A stretch of 34,100 nucleotides of DNA from Candidatus Woodwardiibium gallinarum (GTDB lineage Bacteria; Bacillota; Clostridia; Oscillospirales; CAG-382), in NCBI GenBank assembly GCA_904419545.1, contig CAJFRY010000020.1:1-34100 (forward strand), in the 5' to 3' direction. The notes below the pieces were generated by a model. The model searched no databases and was not told the DNA's origin. It was given only the letters and a program-made list of their open reading frames with translations. Position 1 is the first letter of the stretch; the number at the start of each line of letters is the position of its first letter. Positions 24,974-33,935 of this stretch are shown one piece after another. Made by a program: the position numbers and the translations under genes.

Positions 24974-24998
24974 CGCGTCCCGCGGCCTGCGGGACGCG
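24974..24998 (+). promoter_or_regulatory. Leader hairpin before sufC
   Basis: CGCGTCCCGC (24974-24983) pairs with GCGGGACGCG (24989-24998), loop GGCCT. It lies in the 5' untranslated part of the suf mRNA. No real T run follows (CTTCTT), so it may be a weak terminator for the ATPase transcript or a stabilising leader stem. Confidence 0.6.
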
Positions 24999-25043
24999 CT
25001 TCTTCGGTTAAGCCGACAGAATGAAAAGGGCGGACAACAAAAC

Positions 25044-25775
25044 ATGCTGACACTTGAAAACATCCGCTGGAGCGCACCGGACGGTAAACCGGTGCTCACC
25101 GGCATCCATTATACGTTTGAAGACGGCAAGCTTATCGCCGTCACCGGACCGAACGGCAGCGGCAAGACCACGCTTGCGCGCATCATCGCCGGGTTGGAAA
25201 AGCCGCTTTCCGGCCGCATCCTGCTCAATGGCGAGGATATCACAGAGTTGAATGTGACCGAGCGCGCGCGCAAAGGCATTAGCTACGCATTTCAGCAGCC
25301 GGTTCGCTTCAAGGGACTGACCGTCCGTCAGCTCATCGAAACAGCGGCCGGCGGTAAGATTGATGAATGTGGGTTGTGCGACGTCCTCAGCAAGGTGGGG
25401 CTTTGCGCGCATGAATATTGCAACCGCGAGGCGGACGCTACCCTGTCCGGCGGGGAAATGAAGCGCATAGAGATCGCTACCGTGCTTGCGCGCCATACCA
25501 ACCTGACGGTATTTGATGAGCCGGAGGCCGGCATCGACCTCTGGAGCTTCTCCAGCCTGATCCAGACCTTTCAGGACATCCGCCGTGAACTGAAGGGAAC
25601 GATGATCATTATTTCACATCAGGAGCGCATCCTGCGTGCAGCGGACGAGATCCTGCTGGTAGACGGCGGTTCCGTCGCCGAATCGGGGCCGGCAGAGCAT
25701 ATGCTGAACAACGTGCTAAGGGCAGACAGCGCCGTCCGCGCCTGCCACAAACAGGAGGCGGTTTTCCATGAATGA
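25044..25775 (+). CDS. sufC: SufC-type ATPase of a minimal Fe-S assembly system
   Basis: A 243-residue ABC ATPase that powers Fe-S cluster assembly. It has Walker A GPNGSGKTT, the SufC-type sequence ISYAFQQPVRFKGLTV, signature LSGGEMKR, Walker B LTVFDEPEAGIDL and switch His ISHQE. Archaea and strict anaerobes often have only SufC with one SufB/D-like partner, the pattern seen here. It overlaps the next gene by 8 bases and has no linked SufS, SufU or SufE. Confidence 0.9.
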   Translation: MLTLENIRWSAPDGKPVLTGIHYTFEDGKLIAVTGPNGSGKTTLARIIAGLEKPLSGRILLNGEDITELNVTERARKGISYAFQQPVRFKGLTVRQLIETAAGGKIDECGLCDVLSKVGLCAHEYCNREADATLSGGEMKRIEIATVLARHTNLTVFDEPEAGIDLWSFSSLIQTFQDIRRELKGTMIIISHQERILRAADEILLVDGGSVAESGPAEHMLNNVLRADSAVRACHKQEAVFHE

Positions 25776-26682
25776 AACAACAAAAAAGCTGCTTCGGCTG
25801 ATTACCGGCGGCAAAGCCGACTTCGGCGGTGCATACAGCATTCGCGAAAACGGAAAATGCGCGGATATGCGCAGCAGTGAAAACATCAAAATCGAAAAGA
25901 AAACCGACAAGCCGGGACTGGATATCCGCATCCGCCCGGGAACAAAGGGCGAAACGCTGGCAATTCCCGCCTGCGTAACGCATGGCGGTGTGGATGATCT
26001 GGTCTATAACGACTTTTATATAGGCGAAGGGGCGGACGTCGTCATCGTCGCCGGATGCGGCGTTCATACGGAGCACGGCGAGCCTGCCCGGCACAACGGC
26101 ATCCATCGTTTCTTCCTCGCGCGCGGCGCACATGTCAAATATGTGGAAAAGCACATCGGCACCGGCGGCGACGGCATCCGCAGCATTGACCCCGTCACCG
26201 AGGCGGAACTGGAAAGAGACGCTGTTCTCGAAATGGATACGGTGCAGATCGGCGGCGTAGACCGCTCGGTCCGCAAGACCGAGGCCGCCCTTGAAGCGGG
26301 CGCAAAGCTGCTCATCCGCGAACGTATCCTGACCGAGGGACGGCAGGAAGCGACAACGCATTTCCGCGTGGAGCTGAACGGAGCCGGCTCGGGTGTGGAT
26401 CTCGTTTCACGCTCGGTCGCGCGCGACGATTCCCGCCAGTCCTACGAGTCCGTAATTTTCGGCAACGCTCCCTGTACCGGGCACTCGGCCTGTGATGCGA
26501 TCATCGCCGGCAACGGAATCGTCGACGCTTCCCCTTCGCTCAATGCGCGCAATGGCGACGCACAGCTTATCCATGAGGCGGCCATCGGGAAAATTGCGGG
26601 CGAACAGCTCTTAAAGCTCCAAACGCTCGGTTTGACCGAGCAGGAAGCCGAAGCCAAGATCATCGAAGGCTTTTTGATCTGA
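25768..26682 (+). CDS. sufB: Short SufB/SufD-family protein
   Basis: A 304-residue SufBD-core protein, well short of typical SufB (about 460) or SufD (about 420). The beta-helix core is visible (IYGEGADV-like turns, KHIGTGGDG, FRVELNGAG). The C-terminal region carries CTGHSACDAIIAGNG and HEAAIGKI, the conserved scaffold-site region. It lacks the N-terminal extension of classic SufB, as in the SmsB partners of minimal Suf systems. It probably forms the SufC-bound scaffold alone. Confidence 0.88.
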   Translation: MNETTKKLLRLITGGKADFGGAYSIRENGKCADMRSSENIKIEKKTDKPGLDIRIRPGTKGETLAIPACVTHGGVDDLVYNDFYIGEGADVVIVAGCGVHTEHGEPARHNGIHRFFLARGAHVKYVEKHIGTGGDGIRSIDPVTEAELERDAVLEMDTVQIGGVDRSVRKTEAALEAGAKLLIRERILTEGRQEATTHFRVELNGAGSGVDLVSRSVARDDSRQSYESVIFGNAPCTGHSACDAIIAGNGIVDASPSLNARNGDAQLIHEAAIGKIAGEQLLKLQTLGLTEQEAEAKIIEGFLI

Positions 26683-26706
26683 AAACCAAGGAAGAGGGAA
26701 AGGCAT

Positions 26707-27489
26707 ATGACGGCTATGATGTGGAGAGGGATCCTCATCCCGTTCTTAGGTACGGCGCTCGGCGCCGCATGCGTATTTTTTATGCGAAAGGAATTGGGCG
26801 ATTCACTGCGCCGCGCAATGACCGGCTTTGCCGCCGGCGTAATGACGGCGGCTTCGATCTGGAGTCTGCTGATCCCTTCGCTCGAGCAGTCGGACGGAAT
26901 GGGTGCGTGGTCTTTTGTGCCGCCGGTGGTTGGATTCTGGATTGGAATCCTGTTTCTTTTGCTGCTCGACCGCGTAATTCCGCACCTGCACCAAAAAAGC
27001 GAACAGGCGGAGGGGCCCAAAAACCGACTGCGCCGCACGACGATGCTTACGCTCGCGGTGCTTCTGCATAATATACCGGAGGGAATGGTCATCGGCGTGC
27101 TTTACGCGGGACTTGCTTCGGACAGCGCGCAGCTCACTGCAGCCGGCGCGCTGACGCTTTCTCTCGGTATCGCCATCCAGAACTTTCCGGAAGGCGTAAT
27201 CGTGTCGATGCCGCTGCGTACCGAAGGCTTCAGCAAGCCGAAAGCGTTTGGCTACGGACTGCTGACCGGCGTCGTTGAACCGCTTGGCGCGCTGCTGATG
27301 ATTCTTGCGGCCCACATCCTTGTGCCCGCGCTGCCTTATTTGCTCGGATTTGCCGCCGGTGCAATGATTTACGTCGTGGTAGAAGAACTGATTCCCGAGA
27401 TGTCAGCGGGCGGACATTCCGACCTCGGAACACTGTTTTTTGCGCTCGGCTTTACAATGATGATGGTTTTAGATGTGGCTTTCGGTTGA
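26707..27489 (+). CDS. ZIP-family metal transporter
   Basis: A 260-residue membrane protein with about eight segments. Family hallmarks are HNIPEGMVIG and QNFPEGVIVS, the paired metal-binding helices of the GufA/ZupT-type ZIP group, and VVEELIPE near the end. ZIP proteins bring divalent metals such as Zn, Fe or Mn into the cytoplasm. It begins 24 bases after the sufB-like gene, so it is probably co-transcribed with it and could supply iron. Its stop lies inside the next promoter's -35. Confidence 0.9.
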   Translation: MTAMMWRGILIPFLGTALGAACVFFMRKELGDSLRRAMTGFAAGVMTAASIWSLLIPSLEQSDGMGAWSFVPPVVGFWIGILFLLLLDRVIPHLHQKSEQAEGPKNRLRRTTMLTLAVLLHNIPEGMVIGVLYAGLASDSAQLTAAGALTLSLGIAIQNFPEGVIVSMPLRTEGFSKPKAFGYGLLTGVVEPLGALLMILAAHILVPALPYLLGFAAGAMIYVVVEELIPEMSAGGHSDLGTLFFALGFTMMMVLDVAFG

Positions 27490-27514
27490 CAAAACGTGCA
27501 GAAGAGATTATAAT
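27486..27514 (+). promoter_or_regulatory. Promoter of the ABC exporter pair, overlapping the ZIP stop codon
   Basis: TTGACA (27486-27491), 17-base spacer, TATAAT (27509-27514). The TGA in TTGACA (27487-27489) is the stop codon of the ZIP gene. Confidence 0.9.
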
Positions 27515-27565
27515 AATAAAATTAGTACGTTTGACGATTTCGGCATTTCGGTGAGGTATCCCCCC

Positions 27566-29290
27566 ATGAATATTATGTTTTCCTATCTTCGTCCTTCTTA
27601 CGGAAGGATGTCGGTCGGCATTGCAATCAAAATACTCGGCACGCTCGTGGAATTGATACTGCCGTACATATTGAGCCATATTCTCAAAAACGTTGTCGTC
27701 AAGGAGGACGTCGGGCTGATCGTTTTATGGGGCGCAGTGATGATTCTCTGCGCCGGGGGAGCGCTCTGGTGCAACATCATCGCCAACCGAATCGCAGCGC
27801 GTGTAGCCTGCGATTTTTCGCTGAGCATGCGACAGGATCTTTTCGACAAATCCATCCGCATTTCCGCCGCACAAACCGACGCAATTACACTGCCGTCTCT
27901 CGAATCACGCATCACAACAGACACCTACAACGTACACAGCTTTGTCAGTATGATGCTGCGGATGGGGATTCGTGCGCCGATGCTGCTGATCGGCGGCATC
28001 GCCATCACGTTGCTGATGGACAGCTATCTTGCGCTGGCGATGATAGCCATTCTGCCGTTTATCTTTGTCACGGTTTATTTCATTTCCAAAAAAGGCGTGC
28101 CGCTCTACACGAAGGTGCAACGCTCGGTGGATAAGATGATCCGAATTGTTCGCGAGGATGTACAGGGTATCCGCGTTATCAAAGCGCTCTCGAAATCCGA
28201 TTACGAACACCGCCGATACGACGCCGCCAACAAGGTGCTCATCGGAGACGAAAAATGGGCCGGTATCGTAATGGGGATTGTCAACCCCGTAATGACGTTG
28301 CTGATGAATGTAGGCATCGTGGCCGTAGTCGCGTTAAGTGCGTCGCGCGTGGCCAACCATCTTTCCGACCCGGAGACAGTCATCGCGTTTATGCAGTATT
28401 TCACGCTGATTTCCATGGCAATGATGTCGGTGACGCGTATTTTCGTGATGCAAACCAAATGCGCCGCCTCTGCCAAGCGTATCGGTGAAGTGCTTGCCGT
28501 CGGCGAGGATATGGCGCAGCAGAGCGAAAAAACCTTTCCGCGCACAGAATCGGACGCACATATTGTATTCGATCACGTCAGTTTTTCCTATAAGGGCGCG
28601 GGCAACGACCTCACCGATATCAGCTTTTCGGTACCGCGCGGCGGCTCGCTGGGCATAATCGGCGCTACAGGCAGCGGCAAATCCACTGTTGTCCGGCTGC
28701 TGCAGCGGTTCTACGATGTCGGCTCCGGCAGCGTGCGCATCAACGGACGTGACGTCCGCACCATTCCGCGCGAGGAGCTTTCCTCGATGTTCGGCGCGGC
28801 AATGCAGAATGACTTCTTATATTCCGACACGATTGAAGAAAACATTCGTTTTGGCCGTATGCTTTCACACGAGCAGATCGTCGAAGCTGCCAAAACCGCG
28901 CAGGCCGACGATTTTATCACTGCATTTCCGGAAGGGTACGGGCATGTGCTTTCCCAGAAGGGAACCAACGTCTCCGGCGGGCAAAAACAACGCATCCTCA
29001 TTGCCCGCGCGCTGGCGGCGCACCCGGATATCCTTGTACTGGATGACAGTTCGTCAGCACTCGATTATAAAACAGACGCCTGCCTGCGCCGCGCGCTGGC
29101 GGAACAAATGAAAGGAACGACCATTGTCACCGTTGCACAGCGTGTCAGTTCTGTGAAGGACTGCGACGTAATTCTTGTTCTCGAAGAAGGACATATCATC
29201 GGTTTGGGCAGTCATGAAGAACTGATGAAGCATTGCAGCGAGTATCGGGAAATCAGCGAATCGCAGATGGGAGGTGCGTTGGTTGAATAA
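27566..29290 (+). CDS. Heterodimeric ABC exporter, degenerate-site subunit
   Basis: A 574-residue half-transporter with six membrane helices and a C-terminal ATPase. It has Walker A GATGSGKST (366-374), signature VSGGQKQR and Walker B LVLDDSSSALD. The residue after the Walker B Asp is Asp494 instead of catalytic Glu, and the switch His is Gln525 (TVAQR). Its own site should therefore hydrolyse poorly, as in BmrC/TM287-type subunits. ATG 27566 is chosen because GTGAGG lies 9 bases upstream; the longer frame crosses the promoter. The partner overlaps by 8 bases. Probable role: multidrug or lipid/peptide export. Confidence 0.9.
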   Translation: MNIMFSYLRPSYGRMSVGIAIKILGTLVELILPYILSHILKNVVVKEDVGLIVLWGAVMILCAGGALWCNIIANRIAARVACDFSLSMRQDLFDKSIRISAAQTDAITLPSLESRITTDTYNVHSFVSMMLRMGIRAPMLLIGGIAITLLMDSYLALAMIAILPFIFVTVYFISKKGVPLYTKVQRSVDKMIRIVREDVQGIRVIKALSKSDYEHRRYDAANKVLIGDEKWAGIVMGIVNPVMTLLMNVGIVAVVALSASRVANHLSDPETVIAFMQYFTLISMAMMSVTRIFVMQTKCAASAKRIGEVLAVGEDMAQQSEKTFPRTESDAHIVFDHVSFSYKGAGNDLTDISFSVPRGGSLGIIGATGSGKSTVVRLLQRFYDVGSGSVRINGRDVRTIPREELSSMFGAAMQNDFLYSDTIEENIRFGRMLSHEQIVEAAKTAQADDFITAFPEGYGHVLSQKGTNVSGGQKQRILIARALAAHPDILVLDDSSSALDYKTDACLRRALAEQMKGTTIVTVAQRVSSVKDCDVILVLEEGHIIGLGSHEELMKHCSEYREISESQMGGALVE

Positions 29291-31145
29291 GGGTGGACCG
29301 GCACGTGATATACGCGCCAACGGCCCGGCAGGCGCGGGAAACGGCCCCGCTGCGGGCCCGGCAAAAAAACTTGACCGTAAAACAAAGAAGGGCCTCTTGC
29401 TCCGGCTTGGAGGTTATATCCTTCAATACTGGCCGCTGTTCCTGCTGGCTGTCTTGCTGACGCTTGCCTCCAACCAGCTTTCGCTGATGGGGCCAAGCTA
29501 TTCCGGCGAGGCCATTGATGCCATTGCGGCGGAAAGCGGCGTCAATTTTGAAGCAGTCTGGACGAATGTCGGCCGGATGCTGGTCTGCTACGCCGCATCG
29601 GCCGTTTTATCCTATGTGCTTGCCATTTTAATGATCCTGCTCAGCCAACGTATTGTTTATACAATGCGAAAACAGCTTTTCGAAAAACTCACCTCGCTGC
29701 CAGTCAGTTACTTCGATACACATACCACCGGCGACATCATCAGCCGCATCTCTTACGATATTGATACCGTCAACGCATCGCTTTCAAACGACTTGGTACA
29801 GGTGATGACGAGTATTTATACCGTGATTGGATCGCTGATTTTTATGTGGCAGATTTCAAAGCCGCTCATCGCGGTATTTGCCATTACGGTGCCGATTTCC
29901 ATCTTTTTCACCAGGTTCCGTGCCAAACGTGTGCGTCCGCTGTTTCATCTGCGTTCGCAAAAGCTCGGCGAGCTCAACGGTTACGCGGAAGAGATGCTTT
30001 CCGGCGGCGCAACAATCCGGGCTTACGGACGTGAGGATGAAATCAGCAGCCGCTTCGCTGCGCGGAACCGTGAAGCCATGGACGCGTATTACAACGCCGA
30101 ATATTACGGTGCCGCGCTCGGCCCGTCGGTCAATTTTATCAATAACCTGTCGATCTCTCTGGTGATGATCTTCGGCGGTATGCTTTATATGTTTTCGCAG
30201 AGCGGTACAGCCGTTCCCGGCTCACTGTTCTTCATTACGCTCGGCGGCGTGGCGCAGTTCGTACAGTATTCGCGCAAATTCGCCGGCCCGATCAATGAAT
30301 TTGCCAACATTCTTAATGAATTCCAGTCGGCATTCGCCGCAGCGGAACGCATTTTCCGTATTATCGATGAGCAGCCCGAAATCGCGGATGTTCCGGGTGC
30401 GCTTCCGTTGTCCAATGCAGAGGGAAGGGTGGAGGTGGAAGACGTCAACTTCGGTTATACGCCCGAAAAGCCCATCCTCAAATCGCTTTCGGTTCGTGCC
30501 AATCCGGGCCAAACAATTGCCATCGTCGGCCCGACAGGCGCAGGCAAAACAACCATCATCAATCTGCTGATGCGTTTTTATGATGTCAACAGCGGCCGTA
30601 TTCTGGTTGACGGGCACGAAATCCGTGAGGTGCAGCGTGATTCGCTGCGCCGTGCATACACAATGGTTTTACAAGACACTTGGCTGTTCTGCGGCACGAT
30701 TTTTGAAAATATCGTTTACGGCCGCGAAAATGCGACTATGGAGGAAGTACGTGCAGCAGCCAAATCCGCGCGGATCGATTCATATATCGAACGCCTGCCT
30801 GACGGTTATAACACAATGCTGTCCGACGACGGCGTAAACATATCCAAGGGACAGCGCCAGCTTATCACCATTGCGCGCGCCATGCTGTCGAATACGAGCA
30901 TGCTCATCCTTGATGAGGCGACCTCCAATGTCGACTCGCGGACGGAAATCAAAATCCAGCAGGCGATGAACGAATTGATGCGCGGCCGCACCTGCTTCGT
31001 GATTGCACACCGGCTCTCCACAGTGCGGGATGCCGATCTCATCCTTGTTCTAAAAGACGGCCGCGTGATCGAAAGCGGCACGCATGATGATCTGGTTCGT
31101 CTCGGCGGATTTTACGGTTCATTGTACAATTCACAGTTTGAATAA
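29283..31145 (+). CDS. Heterodimeric ABC exporter, catalytic-site subunit
   Basis: A 620-residue half-transporter. After a Gly/Ala-rich, positively charged N-terminus it has six membrane helices and an ATPase with Walker A GPTGAGKTT (416-424), Walker B LILDEATSNVD with catalytic Glu545 and switch His in VIAHRLST. Its signature is ISKGQ (520-524) instead of LSGGQ, so it completes the degenerate site of its partner while the partner's VSGGQ completes its active site. TTG 29283 is chosen because GGGAGG lies 8 bases upstream; a GTG at 29274 overlaps that site. Confidence 0.9.
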   Translation: MNKGGPARDIRANGPAGAGNGPAAGPAKKLDRKTKKGLLLRLGGYILQYWPLFLLAVLLTLASNQLSLMGPSYSGEAIDAIAAESGVNFEAVWTNVGRMLVCYAASAVLSYVLAILMILLSQRIVYTMRKQLFEKLTSLPVSYFDTHTTGDIISRISYDIDTVNASLSNDLVQVMTSIYTVIGSLIFMWQISKPLIAVFAITVPISIFFTRFRAKRVRPLFHLRSQKLGELNGYAEEMLSGGATIRAYGREDEISSRFAARNREAMDAYYNAEYYGAALGPSVNFINNLSISLVMIFGGMLYMFSQSGTAVPGSLFFITLGGVAQFVQYSRKFAGPINEFANILNEFQSAFAAAERIFRIIDEQPEIADVPGALPLSNAEGRVEVEDVNFGYTPEKPILKSLSVRANPGQTIAIVGPTGAGKTTIINLLMRFYDVNSGRILVDGHEIREVQRDSLRRAYTMVLQDTWLFCGTIFENIVYGRENATMEEVRAAAKSARIDSYIERLPDGYNTMLSDDGVNISKGQRQLITIARAMLSNTSMLILDEATSNVDSRTEIKIQQAMNELMRGRTCFVIAHRLSTVRDADLILVLKDGRVIESGTHDDLVRLGGFYGSLYNSQFE

Positions 31146-31149
31146 AAAA

Positions 31150-31189
31150 TGCCGGGGAAAGCAATTCAGCTGCTATCCCCGGCAATTTT
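31150..31189. terminator. Bidirectional terminator between convergent genes
   Basis: TGCCGGGGA (31150-31158) pairs with TCCCCGGCA (31176-31184), with an inner AGCA/TGCT pair. A runs before and T runs after it serve both strands. Confidence 0.9.
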
Positions 31190-31205
31190 TGTTTGAAGCA
31201 ACGGT

Positions 31206-32537
31206 TTATGCGGCTTCTTCCGCCTCATTTTCCGCTTTTTCGTTGACCCTGACAACGATTTCATGCGCCATCAGGTCATCAGCTTTGGTAACGGTTATCG
31301 CAAGATTTGCATAATCAAACGTATAGCCCTGCGCAGGGATGCTGCCGATTTGCTCAGTCATCCATCCATTGACAGTCGTCGCTTCAATGTCTTCAACCGG
31401 CTCCAAATTGAAAAATTCAAAGAAATCTTCGATATTGGTTGAGCAGAGCACACGGTAAGTGCTTTCATCAATTTGAACGATATCCTCGACAGCCTCATCA
31501 CGCTCGTCCCAGATCTCACCGACGATCTCTTCGAGAATATCCTCCATCGTAACAATGCCGGCCGTCTCGCCGTACTCGTTGACCACCACGACGATATGGT
31601 TGTGCTCCTTCTGCATATCCTTAAACAATGCGTCCAGATGCGCCGTCGTCGGCACAAAGGCAGGCTGGAACATTACGTCCTCGAGCTTAAAATCGGGACG
31701 GGTATGCTTGAGCAGATAGTCACGGGTATGCAGTATGCCGATGATGTTGTCCTTCGTGTCGGCATATACGGGAATACGGGAATAGCCTTCGGCCTCAATC
31801 GTTTCCAGAATGTCATCGCTGCTCGCGTCCTGAGGAATGAGGACAATGGACCTGCGCGGAGTCATCACGTCTTCAGCGGTCATCCCGTCGAGCTTAAAAA
31901 CATTTTTGATATACTCAATATCGTTTTGATTCAGGCTTCCTTCATCAGCGCCCGCATCCAGCAAAAGCACGATGTCCTCCTCGGAAACCGGCTCATCTTT
32001 CTCATGGGGATCGATACCAAACAGTCGGAGGACACCGTTTGTGGAAACGGTCAGCAGCCATATGATCGGTTTCAGGATAACCGCAAGGGCGGAAATCAGT
32101 CCGCATACGGCTTCGGCAAGCTTATCCTTATGCTTCATTGCCACGCGCTTGGGAACAAGCTCACCGAGCACAAGGGTAAAGTAGGAAAGAATAAGCGTAA
32201 TCACAATAACAGCAGCGGTATTGACCAAACCGGCCTGAGAAGCCGATATATCAAAGGTCTCCACAAAAAAGCCGGAAAGCCTTTCCGCAAAGTTATCCGC
32301 CGCAAACGCGGAGCCTAAAAAGCCCGCGAGGGTGATGCCGATTTGAATGGTAGAAAGAAACCGTGTCGGCTCTTCAATCATTTTCAGCATCTTGACGGCT
32401 TTCTTGTCACCGTCTTCAGCCCTGGCCTTTACTTTCTTTTCATTCAGGGAAATGACCGCGATTTCTGTCGCGGCAAAGAAAGCGTTTAACAGAATAAGTA
32501 TAAGCTGCAAAAGCAATTGTCGAACAATATCTGACAT
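31206..32537 (-). CDS. CNNM/CBS/CorC-HlyC membrane protein (hemolysin-family)
   Basis: A 443-residue protein with a DUF21/CNNM membrane domain (about 1-185, LGELVPKRVAMKH), paired CBS domains (about 205-330, MTPRRSIVLIPQDA and VVVVNEYGETAGIVTMEDI), and a C-terminal CorC-HlyC transporter-associated domain (about 345-430). Relatives are linked to magnesium or cobalt handling and nucleotide sensing; the hemolysin name is historical. TGGAGG lies 8 bases before the ATG. A leader of about 180 bases separates it from the promoter, with no riboswitch recognised. Confidence 0.92.
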   Translation of the reverse strand: MSDIVRQLLLQLILILLNAFFAATEIAVISLNEKKVKARAEDGDKKAVKMLKMIEEPTRFLSTIQIGITLAGFLGSAFAADNFAERLSGFFVETFDISASQAGLVNTAAVIVITLILSYFTLVLGELVPKRVAMKHKDKLAEAVCGLISALAVILKPIIWLLTVSTNGVLRLFGIDPHEKDEPVSEEDIVLLLDAGADEGSLNQNDIEYIKNVFKLDGMTAEDVMTPRRSIVLIPQDASSDDILETIEAEGYSRIPVYADTKDNIIGILHTRDYLLKHTRPDFKLEDVMFQPAFVPTTAHLDALFKDMQKEHNHIVVVVNEYGETAGIVTMEDILEEIVGEIWDERDEAVEDIVQIDESTYRVLCSTNIEDFFEFFNLEPVEDIEATTVNGWMTEQIGSIPAQGYTFDYANLAITVTKADDLMAHEIVVRVNEKAENEAEEAA

Positions 32538-32725
32538 AAATCAAGCCTCCAAAATAATCCAAAATGCGTTTGACGACTGCGAATGGTATCAATTCAAAAC
32601 TGCGATGAAGAGGCGCAGTCTGTCCAAAACACATTTGCCGCATCTGAAAGGCTTTTGCGCAGCAATACACGTACTACTTCGTGGAAGCGGATCCACAAAA
32701 CCATCTCCTTTCCATTTTAAGAATT

Positions 32726-32754
32726 ATATTATCACAAAAATATCGTTTTGTCAA
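32726..32754 (-). promoter_or_regulatory. Promoter of the CNNM/CorC gene, -35 in the IS end
   Basis: On the minus strand TTGACA (32754-32749), 17-base spacer, TAATAT (32731-32726). A TATAAT at 32728-32723 would give a 20-base spacer. The -35 lies just inside the presumed left edge of the insertion sequence, so this may be a hybrid promoter created by insertion. Confidence 0.65.
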
Positions 32755-33863
32755 GATGAGACTGTTTGCTTTTACGGTTGTACTTGTAGGTTTGTCAAAC
32801 AAGTTGGACAGGGAGAGATTCAAAGAAAGCAGCAAGTTTTTCTTTCGGAGAGAGCCAGCCAAGAGGGCGCAAAGGTAAGTCGTTGGAGCGGTTTTGGCGA
32901 GTAGTGAGCTGCGCACCAAAATCGGCAAGAGAGAAGAAACGGTGCGTGTTGTAGAAACGCTTCCGGCCTTCCCGATGGCTGCGTTCTACTTTGCCGTTGT
33001 GACGGGGGGATTAGCTTGTGCCGGATTCCAAGCCGTGCAGCGGTCAGTTCAAAGCGTGTGGGCAGCTCTCGTTTACTGTTGGAGAAGCGGTTGGTAAATT
33101 CAAATCCGTTGTCTGTCTGCACACACTCTACCCGCACACCGCGGCGCTTGAACCATGCTGCCATTTTTTCCAGGAAATCGGCGGAAGAATAGGTACTCTG
33201 TTCCGGGTAGGCGCCCAGATAGCGCAGGCGTGTGTATTCGTCGATTGCGGTATACGGATACAGGCGTTCATCCGGGTTTGCTAAATATTTCAGCGGCACC
33301 ACTTTCACATCCACCTGTACGCGCTGGCCGGGATACTGCATCTGCTCGTATGGTTTTGCTTTGTAAGGCGTTTTGGGTTTGGGCTGCGGGAACATTCCCA
33401 GTTTGCGCATGACCCGGAACGAGCTTTTCGGACAGCGGGTATACCCACGTTTTCGAAGCCGGTTCCAGAGTTCCACCATTCCCGGTGTTGGATTCCGTCT
33501 TCGCATATCTCGGATGAGCTTTAGTTCCGCCTCTGTATGCTGGTTTGGATGGTGATGCGGGCGTTTGGACTGACGGGCCAGAGATGCCACGCTTCCATCC
33601 CAGCGTGCCTTCCGGAAGTAGATATACGACCGGCTTTTGTTGTATTTCCAGCTCGCACGGCTTACGCCATATTTGGCTGCATACTGCATTAGGGATTGCC
33701 GATACCGCATGTCTTGTGTTATACTTTTACTCATAAGGGACAGGGCTCCTTTTTGGGTTATTTGGTGTTGCAACTTAACTATACCCTATGAAGGCTCTGT
33801 CCTTCTACTTTTTTATTTTCTATTCTTTCTCTACTGTCCAATTTCTATTGTGGCTCTACAAAA
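32746..33863 (-). mobile_element. IS481-like insertion sequence, damaged
   Basis: About 1.1 kb holding one DDE-type transposase gene. Terminal sequences share TTTTGT (32746-32751 and the complement at 33858-33863). A further TTGGACAG lies near both ends (32804-32811 and the complement 33834-33841). Exact ends are estimated, and no target duplication was identified. Confidence 0.55.
32795..33734 (-). pseudogene. IS481-like transposase, frameshifted
   Basis: It begins at ATG 33734 (MSKSITQDMRY), with AAAGGAG about 11 bases upstream. An N-terminal HTH region (about 10-110) is followed by an integrase core (QVDVKVVPL, IDEYTRLR, QTDNGFEF). After HKLI the frame is lost at a run of six C (plus strand 33004-33009), where about 11 bases appear deleted. 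The correct sequence resumes in another frame as RHNGKVERSHRE (the catalytic Glu region), then FFSLADFGAQL, and ends at a TGA at 32797-32795. The protein should be inactive. Confidence 0.8.
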
Positions 33864-33890
33864 TGTTATGCGGAAAATTTGATTTACCTA

Positions 33891-33919
33891 TTGAAATTCG
33901 GAAAAGCGTGTGGTATAAT
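33891..33919 (+). promoter_or_regulatory. Strong promoter facing the tRNA-Leu-like sequence
   Basis: TTGAAA (33891-33896), 17-base spacer, TATAAT (33914-33919). The transcript would cover only the tRNA-like region before the terminator at 34003-34023. Confidence 0.75.
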
Positions 33920-33935
33920 AAAAAAAGTATATGAT

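Noticed and set aside
31473-32318. 281-codon plus-strand frame opposite the CNNM/CorC gene
   Set aside because: Shadow of a clear membrane-CBS protein.
32538-32722. Possible riboswitch in the long leader of the CNNM/CorC gene
   Set aside because: No recognisable consensus of the Mg (M-box) or Mn (yybP-ykoY) riboswitch was seen; only a plain leader can be claimed.
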